Source of the DNA: Carideicomes alvinocaridis
GTDB lineage: Bacteria > Pseudomonadota > Alphaproteobacteria > Rhodobacterales > Rhodobacteraceae
Assembly (NCBI GenBank): GCA_005473895.2
Contig: SRJI02000012.1
Location: 42,306-106,305, forward strand
Direction of reading: 5' to 3'
Length of the DNA stretch: 64,000 bases
Every line of letters begins with the position of its first letter. The first letter of the stretch is position 1. The notes below the pieces were generated by a model. That model searched no databases and was not told the DNA's origin. It worked only from the letters and a program-made list of their open reading frames with translations. Shown piece after piece: positions 55,666 to 64,000 of this stretch. The position numbers and the translations under genes were made by a program.

Positions 55666-56226
55666 ATGCCCGCTATCAACGACGCGAAAGTTCTCATCGT
55701 GGCGACCCACGGTTTCGAGCAATCCGAACTGACCCATCCGCGCGATTCCCTGCGCGGAACCGGCGCCACGGTTGACGTGGCCACGCTCGACGGCCAGAAG
55801 ATCCGTGGCTGGGACGGCGACGACTGGGGCGAGTTCGTCGAGGCCGACAAGGCGCTGTCGGACGTGAACGCGGCCGATTACGACGCTCTGGTCATCCCCG
55901 GCGGCCAGATCAACCCTGACCTGCTGCGCGTGGAAGAGGACGTGATCTCTCTCGTCCGCAACTTCCACGATTCCGGCAAGGTGATCGCGGCGGTCTGCCA
56001 CGGTCCCTGGGTCCTGGTCGAAGCCGGCGTGGTCAAGGATCGCCACGTCACCTCCTACCACTCCATCGCCACCGACGTGAAGAATGCCGGCGGCAAGTGG
56101 GAAGACAGCGAAGTGGTGGCCGACCAGGGCATCATCACCTCGCGCAATCCCGGCGATCTCGAAGCCTTCTTCAAGAAGATCGTCGAAGAGATCGAGGAAG
56201 GCCGTCACGAGCGTAAAGCAGCCTGA
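55666..56226 (+). CDS. DJ-1/PfpI-family protein
   Basis: A 186-residue protein of the PfpI type: VLIVATHGFEQSELTHPRD near the start, YDALVIPGGQINPDLLR in the middle and the nucleophilic Cys in AVCHGPWVLVEAG near 107. Related proteins act as proteases, chaperones or glyoxalase-like deglycases, often under stress. A strong GGAAAGGAGG precedes the ATG. A hairpin follows. Confidence 0.93.
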   Translation: MPAINDAKVLIVATHGFEQSELTHPRDSLRGTGATVDVATLDGQKIRGWDGDDWGEFVEADKALSDVNAADYDALVIPGGQINPDLLRVEEDVISLVRNFHDSGKVIAAVCHGPWVLVEAGVVKDRHVTSYHSIATDVKNAGGKWEDSEVVADQGIITSRNPGDLEAFFKKIVEEIEEGRHERKAA

Positions 56227-56240
56227 CGACCCCTCGGGAC

Positions 56241-56270
56241 GGAAGCGGCGCGGTCTCTCCCGCCGCTTCC
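56241..56270. terminator. Hairpin between convergent PfpI and rhomboid genes
   Basis: GGAAGCGGCG (56241-56250) pairs perfectly with CGCCGCTTCC (56261-56270) around a ten-base loop. Confidence 0.65.
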
Positions 56271-56331
56271 ACTCCATCCTCTCCGATCCATCTCCGGCCC
56301 GGCCAACCCGCCGGGCACGACATGGACCGGC

Positions 56332-57018
56332 CTAGCGCTGGCGCAGGCGGGCGCGGATCTTGGCCCAGGCGCCGGGCGCCACCAGGAAGCTCATGGCGAA
56401 GCCGGTGACGAAGCCGCCGACATCGGCCACCCAGTCACCGTTCCCCCCGAACAGGATGCCGAAGACGAGCTGGATGAACAGCAGCCCGCCGATCAGTAGG
56501 AAGGCGCGATACTGGTTCTCGCCCATCTGGCCCAGCCGCAGCCACAGTAGGAAGGTGAAGGCGCCGATCAGCCCGTAGATCCCGGGAAACGCCCCGATCA
56601 GCGGCTGCGGCGTCGACAGGATCAGGCCGAAGGCCAGCGCGCCGCCGATGCCCGACACCACGAAGATCGCCAGCGTCGCGATGGCGGAAAACACCTCGCC
56701 CACCATCTTGCCCAGCGCCAGCAGGAGCGCCACGGCGAAGAGCGCGTGGGTAAAGCTCGCGTGGACGAACTGGTAGGTCACGAAGCGCATCAGATGCTCG
56801 GGCGGCCAGATGTTCTGCGTGATCATCCAGCCGAGGATCTGGCCGCTGAAGCCGTAGGTCTCCACCGCCGCCATCCGCCAGCCCACGGCGCCGGGGCCAC
56901 CGGCCAGCCCGGCCTGGCCCAGGGTGAAGGCCGCCTCGATCCCGGCGATGACAAGGAACAGCCCCACCACCACCGGGGGCAGCGGATTGACGGGGCTTTC
57001 GTTGTAGGGTGCGGGCAT
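56332..57018 (-). CDS. Rhomboid-fold membrane protein lacking catalytic residues
   Basis: A 228-residue protein with six membrane segments and a rhomboid layout: FVHASFTHALF near 84-94, IGAFPGIYGLIGAF near 141-154 and WVADVGGFVTGF near 196-207. In active rhomboids the second region is GxSG and the third has a catalytic His (AHLGG). Here the Ser position is Phe144 and the His position is Asp199, so the protein should be proteolytically inactive, like an iRhom or derlin. The ATG at 57018 has AAGGAGACGCG ahead. It is divergent from trpS. Confidence 0.85.
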   Translation of the reverse strand: MPAPYNESPVNPLPPVVVGLFLVIAGIEAAFTLGQAGLAGGPGAVGWRMAAVETYGFSGQILGWMITQNIWPPEHLMRFVTYQFVHASFTHALFAVALLLALGKMVGEVFSAIATLAIFVVSGIGGALAFGLILSTPQPLIGAFPGIYGLIGAFTFLLWLRLGQMGENQYRAFLLIGGLLFIQLVFGILFGGNGDWVADVGGFVTGFAMSFLVAPGAWAKIRARLRQR

Positions 57019-57090
57019 CGCGCGTCTCCTTGACGGTTGGTGCCCCCCCAAGTAAGCCAGCCGCGCAGATTATTCCAGACGGAGAACGCC

Positions 57091-58134
57091 ATGAACGACG
57101 CGGCCCAGACGGCGCACGGCACCACGGGATTCACCCCGCGCGTCTTTTCCGGCATCCAGCCCTCCGGCGGGCTGACGCTGGGCAATTACCTCGGCGCGCT
57201 CAAGCGCTTTGCCGATGCACAGGATGCGGGGACCGAAACGGTCTATTGCATGGTGGACATGCACGCGATCACCGTCTGGCAGGACCCCGCGGCGCTCAAG
57301 CGGCAGACGCGGGAACTGGCGGCGGGCTTCATCGCCTCGGGGATCGACCCGGAACGCTCCATCCTCTTCAACCAGAGCCAGGTGGCGGAACATGCGCAGC
57401 TGGCCTGGATCTTCAACTGCGTCGCCCGCATGGGCTGGATGCGGCGCATGACCCAGTGGAAGGACAAGGCCGGCAAGAACTCCGAGGAGGCGTCGCTCGG
57501 GCTCTTCGCCTACCCGGCGCTGATGGCCGCGGACATCCTTCTGTACCACGCCACCCACGTGCCGGTGGGCGAGGACCAGAAGCAGCACGTGGAGCTGACG
57601 CGCGACATCGCGGCCAAGTTCAACCACGATTACGGCGTCGACTTCTTTCCCATCACGGAGCCGGTGATCGAGGGGGCGGCGACGCGGGTGATGTCCCTGC
57701 GCGACGGGTCCAAGAAGATGTCCAAGAGCGATCCGTCGGACATGAGCCGGATCAACATGACCGACGATGCCGACACGATCGCCAACAAGATCCGCAAGGC
57801 CCGCACCGATCCCGAGGCCCTGCCGTCGGAGGCCGAGGGCCTGACGGACCGGCCCGAGGCGCGCAACCTCGTCAACATCTACGCCGCCCTGTCGGATCAG
57901 AGCGTGGCCGAGGTGCTGGCCGACGTGGGTGGCAAGCAGTTCTCCGAGTTCAAGCCGATGCTGGCCGAGCTCGCGGTGGACAAGATGGCGCCGATTTCCG
58001 GCGAGATGGCTCGGCTGATGGAAAACCCGTCCGAGATCGACGCGATCCTCGCCCGGGGGGCCGAGCGCGCGCGCGAGATCGCCAGCCCGATCCTCAAGCG
58101 CACCTACGAGATCGTGGGCATGGTGGGCGCCTGA
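57091..58134 (+). CDS. trpS: Tryptophan-tRNA ligase
   Basis: A 347-residue class I aminoacyl-tRNA synthetase. The HIGH-type motif is [17 protein letters not shown] near residue 22, and [10 protein letters not shown] near 211 is the KMSKS loop. It charges tRNA-Trp. The ATG at 57091 follows ACGGAGAACGCC. It converges on the L,D-transpeptidase gene across a hairpin. Confidence 0.97.
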   Translation: MNDAAQTAHGTTGFTPRVFSGIQPSGGLTLGNYLGALKRFADAQDAGTETVYCMVDMHAITVWQDPAALKRQTRELAAGFIASGIDPERSILFNQSQVAEHAQLAWIFNCVARMGWMRRMTQWKDKAGKNSEEASLGLFAYPALMAADILLYHATHVPVGEDQKQHVELTRDIAAKFNHDYGVDFFPITEPVIEGAATRVMSLRDGSKKMSKSDPSDMSRINMTDDADTIANKIRKARTDPEALPSEAEGLTDRPEARNLVNIYAALSDQSVAEVLADVGGKQFSEFKPMLAELAVDKMAPISGEMARLMENPSEIDAILARGAERAREIASPILKRTYEIVGMVGA

Positions 58135-58156
58135 CGCGGCCACCCGCAGCCCTGGC

Positions 58157-58178
58157 GGGGGCGCCCGGTCGCGCCCCC
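58157..58178. terminator. Hairpin between convergent trpS and the L,D-transpeptidase gene
   Basis: GGGGGCGC (58157-58164) pairs with GCGCCCCC (58171-58178) across a six-base loop. Confidence 0.55.
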
Positions 58179-58197
58179 TGCCCGCTTTCGGTCGCGA

Positions 58198-58752
58198 TCA
58201 GATCAGCTTGACCTGCGTGCCGACCTTGGCGAAGGAAAACAGCTCCGCGATTTTCTCGTTGTAGAGACCGATGCAGCCGTCCGACGAGCGCCGCCCGATC
58301 TTGCGCGTGTCGTGGGTGCCGTGGATGCGGTAATACTGCCAGCTGAGGTAAAGCGCGTGGGTGCCGAGCGGGTTCTCGGGCCCCGCGGGCACCGTGATCG
58401 GCAGCGAGGGGTCGCGTTCGCGCATCGAGGGCGTGGGCGTCCAGGTGGGGCCTTCGACCTTCTTGATGACACGGGTATAGCCGCGCTTGGTCAGCTCTTC
58501 GCTCATCGGCACCGAGGTCGGATAAAGCCGGTAGACGCTGCGATCCTCGTTCCAGAAATGCAGCGCGCGCGATTGCGTGTCCGCGATGATGACCCCGTTT
58601 GTCGTATCGTCGAAATGGTCCTGCCACCGAATCTCGCGAAAGCCCGAGATGTTGTGGCGAACCCCTTCCGCCGCCCGGGCCGCGCCCGGCAGAAGCAGCG
58701 CCGCCGCCGCCCCGGTGACGATGGCCTGCCGTCGGTTGATGTTGCGTTGCAT
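58198..58752 (-). CDS. Exported L,D-transpeptidase (YkuD family)
   Basis: A 184-residue protein with a Tat-like or Sec signal (NRRQAIVTGAAAALLLPG). The YkuD active site is HGTHDTRKIG and SSDGCIGLYN with the nucleophilic Cys near residue 160. L,D-transpeptidases make 3-3 crosslinks in peptidoglycan or attach lipoproteins or OmpA-type proteins. No LysM or SH3 domain is present. The ATG at 58752 gives the signal peptide. Confidence 0.9.
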   Translation of the reverse strand: MQRNINRRQAIVTGAAAALLLPGAARAAEGVRHNISGFREIRWQDHFDDTTNGVIIADTQSRALHFWNEDRSVYRLYPTSVPMSEELTKRGYTRVIKKVEGPTWTPTPSMRERDPSLPITVPAGPENPLGTHALYLSWQYYRIHGTHDTRKIGRRSSDGCIGLYNEKIAELFSFAKVGTQVKLI

Positions 58753-59334
58753 GGGTCCTGTCCTTCTACTGCCCTCGTTACGGCGCAAGCCACCATTCCG
58801 GAGACATATTCACAATTCACGATACGGAGAGCCGGATTTGACGTGACGAAGCCGCCACAGGAACGGGCGCCGCGGCACGTCGCCGCTCAAATTCCATGCG
58901 CGGCCGCCCGAGATTTCCGTGGGCCGCCCGCTCGCGGGGGAGGCGGGCGCGTTATCCTCGCTGCAGACCTGGGCGACGGGACGAGTCGGGGCGGCGCCCA
59001 CCCGCTGCCGCCGCATATCAGTCAGGACGTCCGGCGCGCAAAAGTCACAACTTGTCATTCAAAACAGCCTGTTACGCAGACCTCCCACCCTGTCACAAAT
59101 ATGAATCCCGGCGCCGCTAGCGTTTCGTCATGCGAGTCGCACAGGTGCGCCCCGACGCCCCATCCCCATGTGCCTCGGCCCGCTTGCCCGGGCACGGCCG
59201 AGCCGCTCGCGTCTTCCCCCGGCACGTCGCCCCATGCGTGCCGGGGGCCCCCGCCCCTCGGTTCCGGTCACTGGACCCCGGCGGTCGTCGGGCCTAGTGT
59301 CGCCGCATTCCTGAAACGGCAGAGAGTGTGACCC
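58753..59334. other. Gap between the L,D-transpeptidase and aminotransferase genes
   Basis: 582 bases between two divergent genes with no frame that I can support as coding. Positions 59050-59115 are somewhat AT-richer and probably hold a promoter for the aminotransferase gene, but I cannot define its boxes. No repeat or RNA fold stands out. Confidence 0.4.
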
Positions 59335-60195
59335 ATGACCGTCGGCACGCAGATCCGAACCTATTTCGATGGCACCTGGCACGAGGGCGACGTGATGATA
59401 ATGCGCGCCGCGGACCATGGCGCCTGGCTCGGGTCCACGGTGTTCGACGGGGCGCGTTACATGGAGGGCCTGCTGCCCGATCTCGAGGCCCATTGCGCCC
59501 GGGTCAACCGCTCCGCCGAGGCGATGATGCTGAAGCCCGGCGTCTCCACCGAGCAGATGGTGGAGATCGTGCGGGAGGGGATCTCGGCCTATTCGCCGGA
59601 CCAGGCGGTCTATATCCGGCCGATGTACTGGGGGCTGGACGGCGACCAGACCGCCATCGTCCCGGAACCGCAGGCCGGCTTCGCGATCTCGCTCGAGGTC
59701 ATCCCGCTGGCGCCGGCCTCTGCCTCCACCACCCTGACGCGCACGCGGTTTCACCGCCCGACGCTCGACACCGCGGTGGTCAATGCCAAGGCCGGGTCGC
59801 TCTATCCCAACAATGCCCGCATGATGGCCGAGGCGCGGGCCAAGGGGTTCGGCAACGCGCTGGTGGCGGATGCGACGGGCAACGTGGCGGAAAGCGCCTC
59901 GGCCAATGTCTTCATGGTCAAGGACGGCGTCACCTTCACGCCGATCCCCAACGGCACCTTCCTGGCCGGCATCACCCGGGCGCGGCACCTGGAGAACATG
60001 CGCGCCGAGGGGATGGAGGTGCATGAGACGGTGCTGACCTTCGAGGATTTCGAGGATGCGGACGAGGTCTTTCTCTCGGGCAACCTCAACAAGGTGACGC
60101 CGGTGACCGCCTTCGACGATCGCCAGTACCAGATCGGCCCGGTGACCCGCCGGGTGCGCGAGCTTTACTGGGACTGGGCGCGCTCCGCCGCCTGA
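59335..60195 (+). CDS. Branched-chain amino acid aminotransferase
   Basis: A 286-residue class IV PLP aminotransferase. The PLP lysine is in VVNAKAGSLYPNNARMMAEA near residue 158; ASANVFMVKDG and FLAGITRARHLE follow, and the substrate-side segment is HGAWLGSTVFDGAR near 28. It interconverts branched-chain amino acids and their keto acids; a D-amino-acid or other amine transaminase role is possible in this fold type. The ATG follows a weak GAGAGTGTGACC. Confidence 0.88.
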   Translation: MTVGTQIRTYFDGTWHEGDVMIMRAADHGAWLGSTVFDGARYMEGLLPDLEAHCARVNRSAEAMMLKPGVSTEQMVEIVREGISAYSPDQAVYIRPMYWGLDGDQTAIVPEPQAGFAISLEVIPLAPASASTTLTRTRFHRPTLDTAVVNAKAGSLYPNNARMMAEARAKGFGNALVADATGNVAESASANVFMVKDGVTFTPIPNGTFLAGITRARHLENMRAEGMEVHETVLTFEDFEDADEVFLSGNLNKVTPVTAFDDRQYQIGPVTRRVRELYWDWARSAA

Positions 60196-60279
60196 TCGAC
60201 GGGGGCACCCGACGTCGCATTGCCGCCGAAGCGCGCCAGGCCTATCCTCGGCGCGCCGCCGGGGGGCGGAGGGGCCGCG

Positions 60280-61383
60280 ATGCGGGGCGAAACCGGACAT
60301 CACCGCAAGACCGGGCGGCGCTGGCGCATCGCGCGGCGGCTGTTGCTGGCCCTGCCGCTGGCCGTGAGCCTGGCGCTCAGCCTGTGGGCACTGTCCCAAT
60401 CGCCCTTCGCCCGTCCCCTGGTCGCCGCCACCACCGCCGAGGCCGCCCGCGCCCTCGACCGCGCGGTCGCCCGGCGCCTGACCCCGGCGCGGCTGGAGCG
60501 TGAGATGTCCGCGGCAGTGGAAGCGGAAGACCTCGACCGGATCGACATGCTGCTGCCGCTCGCCGCACGGCACCGCATCACGCCCTCGCCCACGATGACG
60601 GCCCGGATCGCCGCCCTGCGCGACGCGCAATCCGGTCTCTGGACCACCGCCGCCGCCTGCGCACGCTGCATCGCCGATATCCGCGATTGTCCCTCGCTCG
60701 CCTATCTCGGAAGCTGCGGGCTCCCGGTCGAACTGACGCCGGTGGGCGATCTCAACGCCCTGCGCCGGGCCGGCACCGCCGCCTGGACCGGGCAGGAGGT
60801 CGACCGGCTCGATGTCGGGCTGGCCATCGCCGGGCTGGGCGGCACGGTGGCGATCGTCGCCTCCGGCGGCAGCTCCGCCACGGTCAAGGTCGGGGCCACG
60901 GCCCTGCGTGTCGGCCGTCGCCTCGGCACGCTGACGCCGGAACTGCTGCGGGTGCTCGGCCGGCTCGCGGATCTAGACGTCAAGCCCGGGCGCATCTGGC
61001 CCTGGATATGGGGGCGCATGCCGGCCTCTGCGGTCTACGACACCGCCCGGCTGGGCCGGCTTGGCGACATGGCGGGCGACATGTCGCGGGTCGCCGCCAA
61101 TACCTCGCCGGCCGAGACGCTGCTGCTCCTGCGCCACGTCGACGGACCGCGGGATGCGGCGCGGCTGGCCCGGGTCTCCGACGCGGCGGGCCCCGAGACC
61201 CGCGCGACGATGGAGGTGCTGGGCAAGCGCCGGGCCTTCCGCGCGCTGGTCCGGGTGTCGGACCTGGCGCTCGGTGCGGTGGCGCTGCTTTATGCCACGC
61301 TCCTGCAGGCGGCCCTGATGGTCGCCTCCTGGATCGGCGGCCGGGCCGCGCGGACCCTGCTGCGCGCCCTGCCCGGAGGATGA
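60280..61383 (+). CDS. Membrane protein of unknown function
   Basis: A 367-residue protein that I do not recognise. It has an N-terminal membrane helix at about 19-40, a helical cytosol- or periplasm-facing region with ARALDRAVARRLTPARLERE, a cluster of cysteines (CARCIADIRDC and later LGSCG) near residues 128-148, and one or two further hydrophobic segments, at about 180-205 and 320-350. The cysteine pattern could bind a metal or form disulfides. GGAGGGGCCGCG lies just before the ATG. Confidence 0.65.
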   Translation: MRGETGHHRKTGRRWRIARRLLLALPLAVSLALSLWALSQSPFARPLVAATTAEAARALDRAVARRLTPARLEREMSAAVEAEDLDRIDMLLPLAARHRITPSPTMTARIAALRDAQSGLWTTAAACARCIADIRDCPSLAYLGSCGLPVELTPVGDLNALRRAGTAAWTGQEVDRLDVGLAIAGLGGTVAIVASGGSSATVKVGATALRVGRRLGTLTPELLRVLGRLADLDVKPGRIWPWIWGRMPASAVYDTARLGRLGDMAGDMSRVAANTSPAETLLLLRHVDGPRDAARLARVSDAAGPETRATMEVLGKRRAFRALVRVSDLALGAVALLYATLLQAALMVASWIGGRAARTLLRALPGG

Positions 61384-61602
61384 GGTGACCGCGCACCTCG
61401 TCCGGCCCGCCCCCTCCAAAGCGGCGCGTCCCGTGATGTCCCGGGCCCTCCGGTCGCCCCTCCATCCCTTGCGACGCCAGGGCATGTGATCTCGCCGTCG
61501 GGCCGCCTAATGCAGACGTCACCCCCGGCGAAACCGCCGCGGCGCGCTCTATTGCACCCCTCCGGCCCTTGGGCCATGATCCCGCCGAAAGGGAGACCTC
61601 TG

Positions 61603-62058
61603 ATGCGGAAATTCCTCGTTGTGCTCGACGACAGCCGCGAATGCCTCAACGCCATGCGCTTTGCCGCCATGCGCGCCGCCCATACCGGTGGCGGGGTGGA
61701 GATCCTTGCCGTGATCCCGCCGGAGGAGTTCAACCACTGGATCGGCGTCAGCGACATCATGCGCGAAGAGGCGCGGGAGCGGATCCAGGCGCATTTCGAG
61801 GTCTTCGCCAAGTGGATGCGCGACAAGCAGCAGGTGGACCCCGAGCTTGTCATCCGCGAGGGCGAGGCGGTGGCGGAAATCCTCGACCAGATCAGGGAAG
61901 ACCCGGATATCGGCGTGCTGGTGCTGGGCGCCGGCAGCGACAAGCAGGGGCCCGGGCCGCTCGTGACGCAGTTGACGCGCAATGCCGGCAGCCTCCCGGT
62001 GCCGATCACCATCGTGCCCGGCGATCTCAGCAAGGAACGGCTGGAAAACATCACCTGA
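61603..62058 (+). CDS. Universal stress protein family protein
   Basis: A 151-residue Usp-type protein: MRKFLVVLDDSRECLNAMRF at the start and GVLVLGAGSDKQGPGPL near 105. The C-terminal ATP-binding signature G-x2-G-x9-G-S is loose, so ATP binding is uncertain. Usp proteins respond to starvation or stress. The ATG at 61603 follows AAAGGGAGACC; longer frames upstream have no homology. Confidence 0.85.
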   Translation: MRKFLVVLDDSRECLNAMRFAAMRAAHTGGGVEILAVIPPEEFNHWIGVSDIMREEARERIQAHFEVFAKWMRDKQQVDPELVIREGEAVAEILDQIREDPDIGVLVLGAGSDKQGPGPLVTQLTRNAGSLPVPITIVPGDLSKERLENIT

Positions 62059-62123
62059 GAGGGGATGCGGCGCGCAGACCGCGAGGGGCCGCTATGGTCG
62101 AAGGCGCGCCCTGACCCGTGACC

Positions 62124-62810
62124 TCACCGGGCCGTCACGGCCCCGGCAAGGTCGGAGGTCACCACCAGGTGGGTCGTCACTGCGGCGAAGAACAGCAGGC
62201 TCGCCACCAGGACGAAGACGTGCCAGATCGTGTTGTGGAACGGCAGGCGCTCCCACAGGTAGAAGGCCACGCCGCCGGTATAAAGCAGCCCGCCCAGCGC
62301 CACGAGCGTCAGCACCGGCCCCGAAAAGGTGGCGAAGAGCGGCCAGCCCGCCACCACCCCGGCCCAGCCCATGGCCAGGTAGAGCGACAGCGCCGCCCAG
62401 CGGTAGCGATCGCCCACGATGACCTTCAGCCCGGTGCCCGCCAGGGCGGCCGTCCAGAGCCCGCCCAGCAGCCAGGCCCCCTGCCCCGACAGCAGGGTGA
62501 AGGGCGTGTAGGTGCCGGCGATCTTCCAGTAGATGGCGGAATGGTCGAGCCGCTGCAGAAGCGCGCCCCAGGCCTTGGACGGGATCATGTTGTAGAGCGC
62601 CGAACACAGGATCATCGCCAGGAAGGTGACGCCGTAGATCACCGTCCCGGCGATCGCCGCGCCGTCGCCGCGCAGCATGGCGGCCAGGGTGATCAGCACC
62701 GGCACGCTCACCAGCACGAGGACAAGGCCGATGACGTGGACGACCGCGTCGCTCAGCCGCTCGGCACGGCTGTAGGCGGGCCGGAGAATGGGGGATGCAC
62801 TGGGACTCAT
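62124..62810 (-). CDS. Hemolysin III / PAQR family membrane protein
   Basis: A 228-residue protein with seven membrane segments. The family motifs are SDAVVHVIGLVLVLVS near 20, ILCSALYNMIPSK near 67 with LDHSAIYWKIAGTYTPF near 88, and LPFHNTIWHVFVLVAS near 192. Bacterial members (YqfA/TrhA) affect membrane fluidity; they are not usually true hemolysins. It is divergent from nfu. Confidence 0.9.
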   Translation of the reverse strand: MSPSASPILRPAYSRAERLSDAVVHVIGLVLVLVSVPVLITLAAMLRGDGAAIAGTVIYGVTFLAMILCSALYNMIPSKAWGALLQRLDHSAIYWKIAGTYTPFTLLSGQGAWLLGGLWTAALAGTGLKVIVGDRYRWAALSLYLAMGWAGVVAGWPLFATFSGPVLTLVALGGLLYTGGVAFYLWERLPFHNTIWHVFVLVASLLFFAAVTTHLVVTSDLAGAVTAR

Positions 62811-62942
62811 GCCTCAAGGTTAGGCCGGATGCGCCGCGAGGGAAATGCACGTTACCGCGACGGCGCGGCGTTTCGGCCCCCTGCGCCCCTTTCCCGGGCA
62901 GGGCTGGGCTGAAACGTGGCGTGAACAGGCCCGAGGAGCAAA

Positions 62943-62959
62943 TTTAGAACGGTTCCAAA
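62943..62959. promoter_or_regulatory. Irr box (iron control element) upstream of nfu
   Basis: TTTAGAACGGTTCCAAA fits the ICE consensus TTTAGAA-N3-TTCTAAA with one mismatch in the right half. It lies two bases upstream of the -35 box of the nfu promoter. Irr is the haem-responsive Fur-family regulator of many alphaproteobacteria and controls iron-sulfur and haem genes. Confidence 0.65.
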
Positions 62960-62961
62960 TC

Positions 62962-62990
62962 TTGACTTGGAGGGGGATCGGGCGCATATC
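62962..62990 (+). promoter_or_regulatory. Promoter of nfu
   Basis: TTGACT (62962-62967) and CATATC (62985-62990) are 17 bases apart, 30 bases before the ATG. The spacing is ideal and the -35 box is close to consensus. Confidence 0.7.
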
Positions 62991-63020
62991 GGGACCAAGC
63001 CGGAGAAAGGTGCAGATCAG

Positions 63021-63590
63021 ATGTTCATTCAGACCGAATCCACCCCGAACCCCGCCACGCTCAAGTTCCTGCCGGGCCAGACGGTGCTGGAAGCGGGCAC
63101 CGCCGATTTCCCGACCGAGGAGGCCGCGGGCAAATCGCCGCTCGCCAAGCGCATCTTCGGTGCCGGGCAGGTGTCCGGCGTGTTCCTGGGCAACGACTTC
63201 GTCACCGTGACGAAGGCCGAGGACGTGGAATGGGATCACGTGAAACCCGCCATCTTGGGCGCGATCATGGATCACTTCCAGTCCGGCCAGCCCGTGCTGA
63301 ACGAGGGCGGCGCCGAAGGGTCCGGCCATGCCGAGCATGACGGCGAGGATGGCGAGATCGTCGGCCAGATCAAGGAACTGCTGGACACCCGGGTCCGTCC
63401 CGCGGTGGCGCAGGATGGCGGCGACATCACCTTTCACGGCTTCGAGCGCGGGGTGGTCTACCTCCACATGCAGGGCGCCTGCGCGGGCTGCCCCTCCTCG
63501 ACCCTGACGCTCAAGATGGGGATCGAGAACCTGCTGCGGCACTATATCCCCGAGGTGACCGAGGTGCGGCCCGTTGGCGTCGCCCTCTGA
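63021..63590 (+). CDS. Nfu-type iron-sulfur cluster carrier
   Basis: A 189-residue NifU-like protein. The N-terminal Nfu domain starts MFIQTESTPNPATLKFLPGQ, and the C-terminal NifU domain holds the Fe-S ligands in MQGACAGCPSSTLTLK near 155 (C-x2-C). It carries 4Fe-4S clusters to target enzymes. An Irr box and a promoter lie upstream, pointing to iron regulation. Its 3' end overlaps the start of tsaB. Confidence 0.93.
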   Translation: MFIQTESTPNPATLKFLPGQTVLEAGTADFPTEEAAGKSPLAKRIFGAGQVSGVFLGNDFVTVTKAEDVEWDHVKPAILGAIMDHFQSGQPVLNEGGAEGSGHAEHDGEDGEIVGQIKELLDTRVRPAVAQDGGDITFHGFERGVVYLHMQGACAGCPSSTLTLKMGIENLLRHYIPEVTEVRPVGVAL

Positions 63591-64000
63591 CCCGCTGATC
63601 TTGGGATTCGACACGTCGGCCGCGCATTGCGCGGCCGCTTTGCTATGCGGTGACCGCCTGCTCGACTCCCGCGCCGAGGAAATGACCCGCGGCCAGGCCG
63701 AGCGCCTGATGCCACTGATTGAGGAGATGCTGGTGCAGCAGGGCGTCGGCTGGCCGGACATCTCGCGGCTCGGCGTCGGCACCGGGCCGGGGAATTTCAC
63801 CGGGATCCGCATCTCCGTCGCCGCCGCCCGCGGCCTCGGCCTCGGCCTCGGCATCCCCGTCATCGGAATCTCGACCCTCGACGCGATCCTCGCCGGCGCC
63901 CCGGCGCCGGCCCGCGCCGCGGTTCCCGCGCCGCGCCAGCGCGCCTATGTCCAGAACCGGGGCGAAGCCCCGGCGCTGCTGCCCGCGGAGGCTGCCGAAG
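63574..64000 (+). CDS. tsaB: tRNA threonylcarbamoyladenosine synthesis protein TsaB, N-terminal part
   Basis: The first 142 codons of a gene that runs past the window end. ILGFDTSAAHCAAALLCGD and LGVGTGPGNFTGIRISVAAA are the ASKHA-fold motifs of TsaB, which supports TsaD in t6A synthesis. The start is not clear. The frame is closed by a TGA just upstream, and the candidates are a TTG at 63574 that overlaps the nfu stop by 17 bases, or a TTG at 63601. The first gives the extra residues ASPSDPL seen before the domain. Confidence 0.85.
   Translation, partial: MASPSDPLILGFDTSAAHCAAALLCGDRLLDSRAEEMTRGQAERLMPLIEEMLVQQGVGWPDISRLGVGTGPGNFTGIRISVAAARGLGLGLGIPVIGISTLDAILAGAPAPARAAVPAPRQRAYVQNRGEAPALLPAEAAE

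Overview
The window is a 64 kb stretch of GC-rich chromosome from an alphaproteobacterium, most likely a member of the Rhodobacterales (Roseobacter/Paracoccus type). The evidence is a GcrA cell-cycle regulator, an aa3-type cytochrome c oxidase subunit IV of 44 residues, a phosphatidylcholine synthase, a DUF6173 protein, a DmdC-like acyl-CoA dehydrogenase and an Irr-type iron box. I count about 70 genes, nearly all housekeeping or core-accessory. I see no prophage, transposase, CRISPR array, toxin-antitoxin pair or recognisable anti-phage locus.

Layout. 1-3400: the end of a ligase-associated Lhr-like helicase and pdeM, a membrane LytTR regulator facing a hotdog thioesterase across an AT-rich gap, and an ArsR-type regulator. 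3438-6187: folD and fhs, the one-carbon folate pair. 6441-6560: a 24-residue peptide ORF with a strong ribosome site and a perfect hairpin behind it. 6613-25038 is a long minus-strand block read right to left: priA, prmA, a small membrane protein, ruvCAB, an unknown gene, ybgC-tolQRAB-pal-cpoB, tilS, ftsH, a methyltransferase and a MOSC protein. Many of its junctions are ATGA overlaps. One plus-strand DUF1127 gene interrupts it.

25172-33903: a transaldolase-like aldolase, small envelope proteins, tRNA-Ala(CGC), an orphan secF with exoD and a Na/Ca-type exchanger, then a glycine betaine/choline-type ABC transporter in the order substrate-binding protein, permease, ATPase. 33988-40953: a stand-alone glycosyltransferase-51 protein, an I78 inhibitor lipoprotein, a TIM-barrel isomerase, a fasciclin protein, a thioesterase and glycerate kinase pair, phosphatidylcholine synthase and gcrA. 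41002-50472: nudC, cpdB, a MATE exporter, mobA, azlCD, small lipoproteins, cox subunit IV and an MBL-fold hydrolase. 50469-64000: DmdC-like dehydrogenase, tsaC, a FadH-like dienoyl-CoA reductase, a DJ-1/PfpI protein, a rhomboid fold lacking its catalytic residues, trpS, an L,D-transpeptidase, a branched-chain aminotransferase, a universal stress protein, a hemolysin III family protein, and nfu followed by the start of tsaB.

The most unusual material is between the genes. Three families of dispersed hairpin repeats occur. One (7255-7302 and 40435-40483) is a double hairpin in which a base pair has changed on both sides between copies. A second occurs four times, twice as a 22-bp inverted repeat between tolB and pal. 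The third is a tandem repeat of about 157 bp between prmA and priA. Other points of interest are the peptide at 6441, the pseudo-rhomboid at 56332, the orphan SecF and the Irr-box promoter of nfu. I did not find a clearly new multi-gene system.
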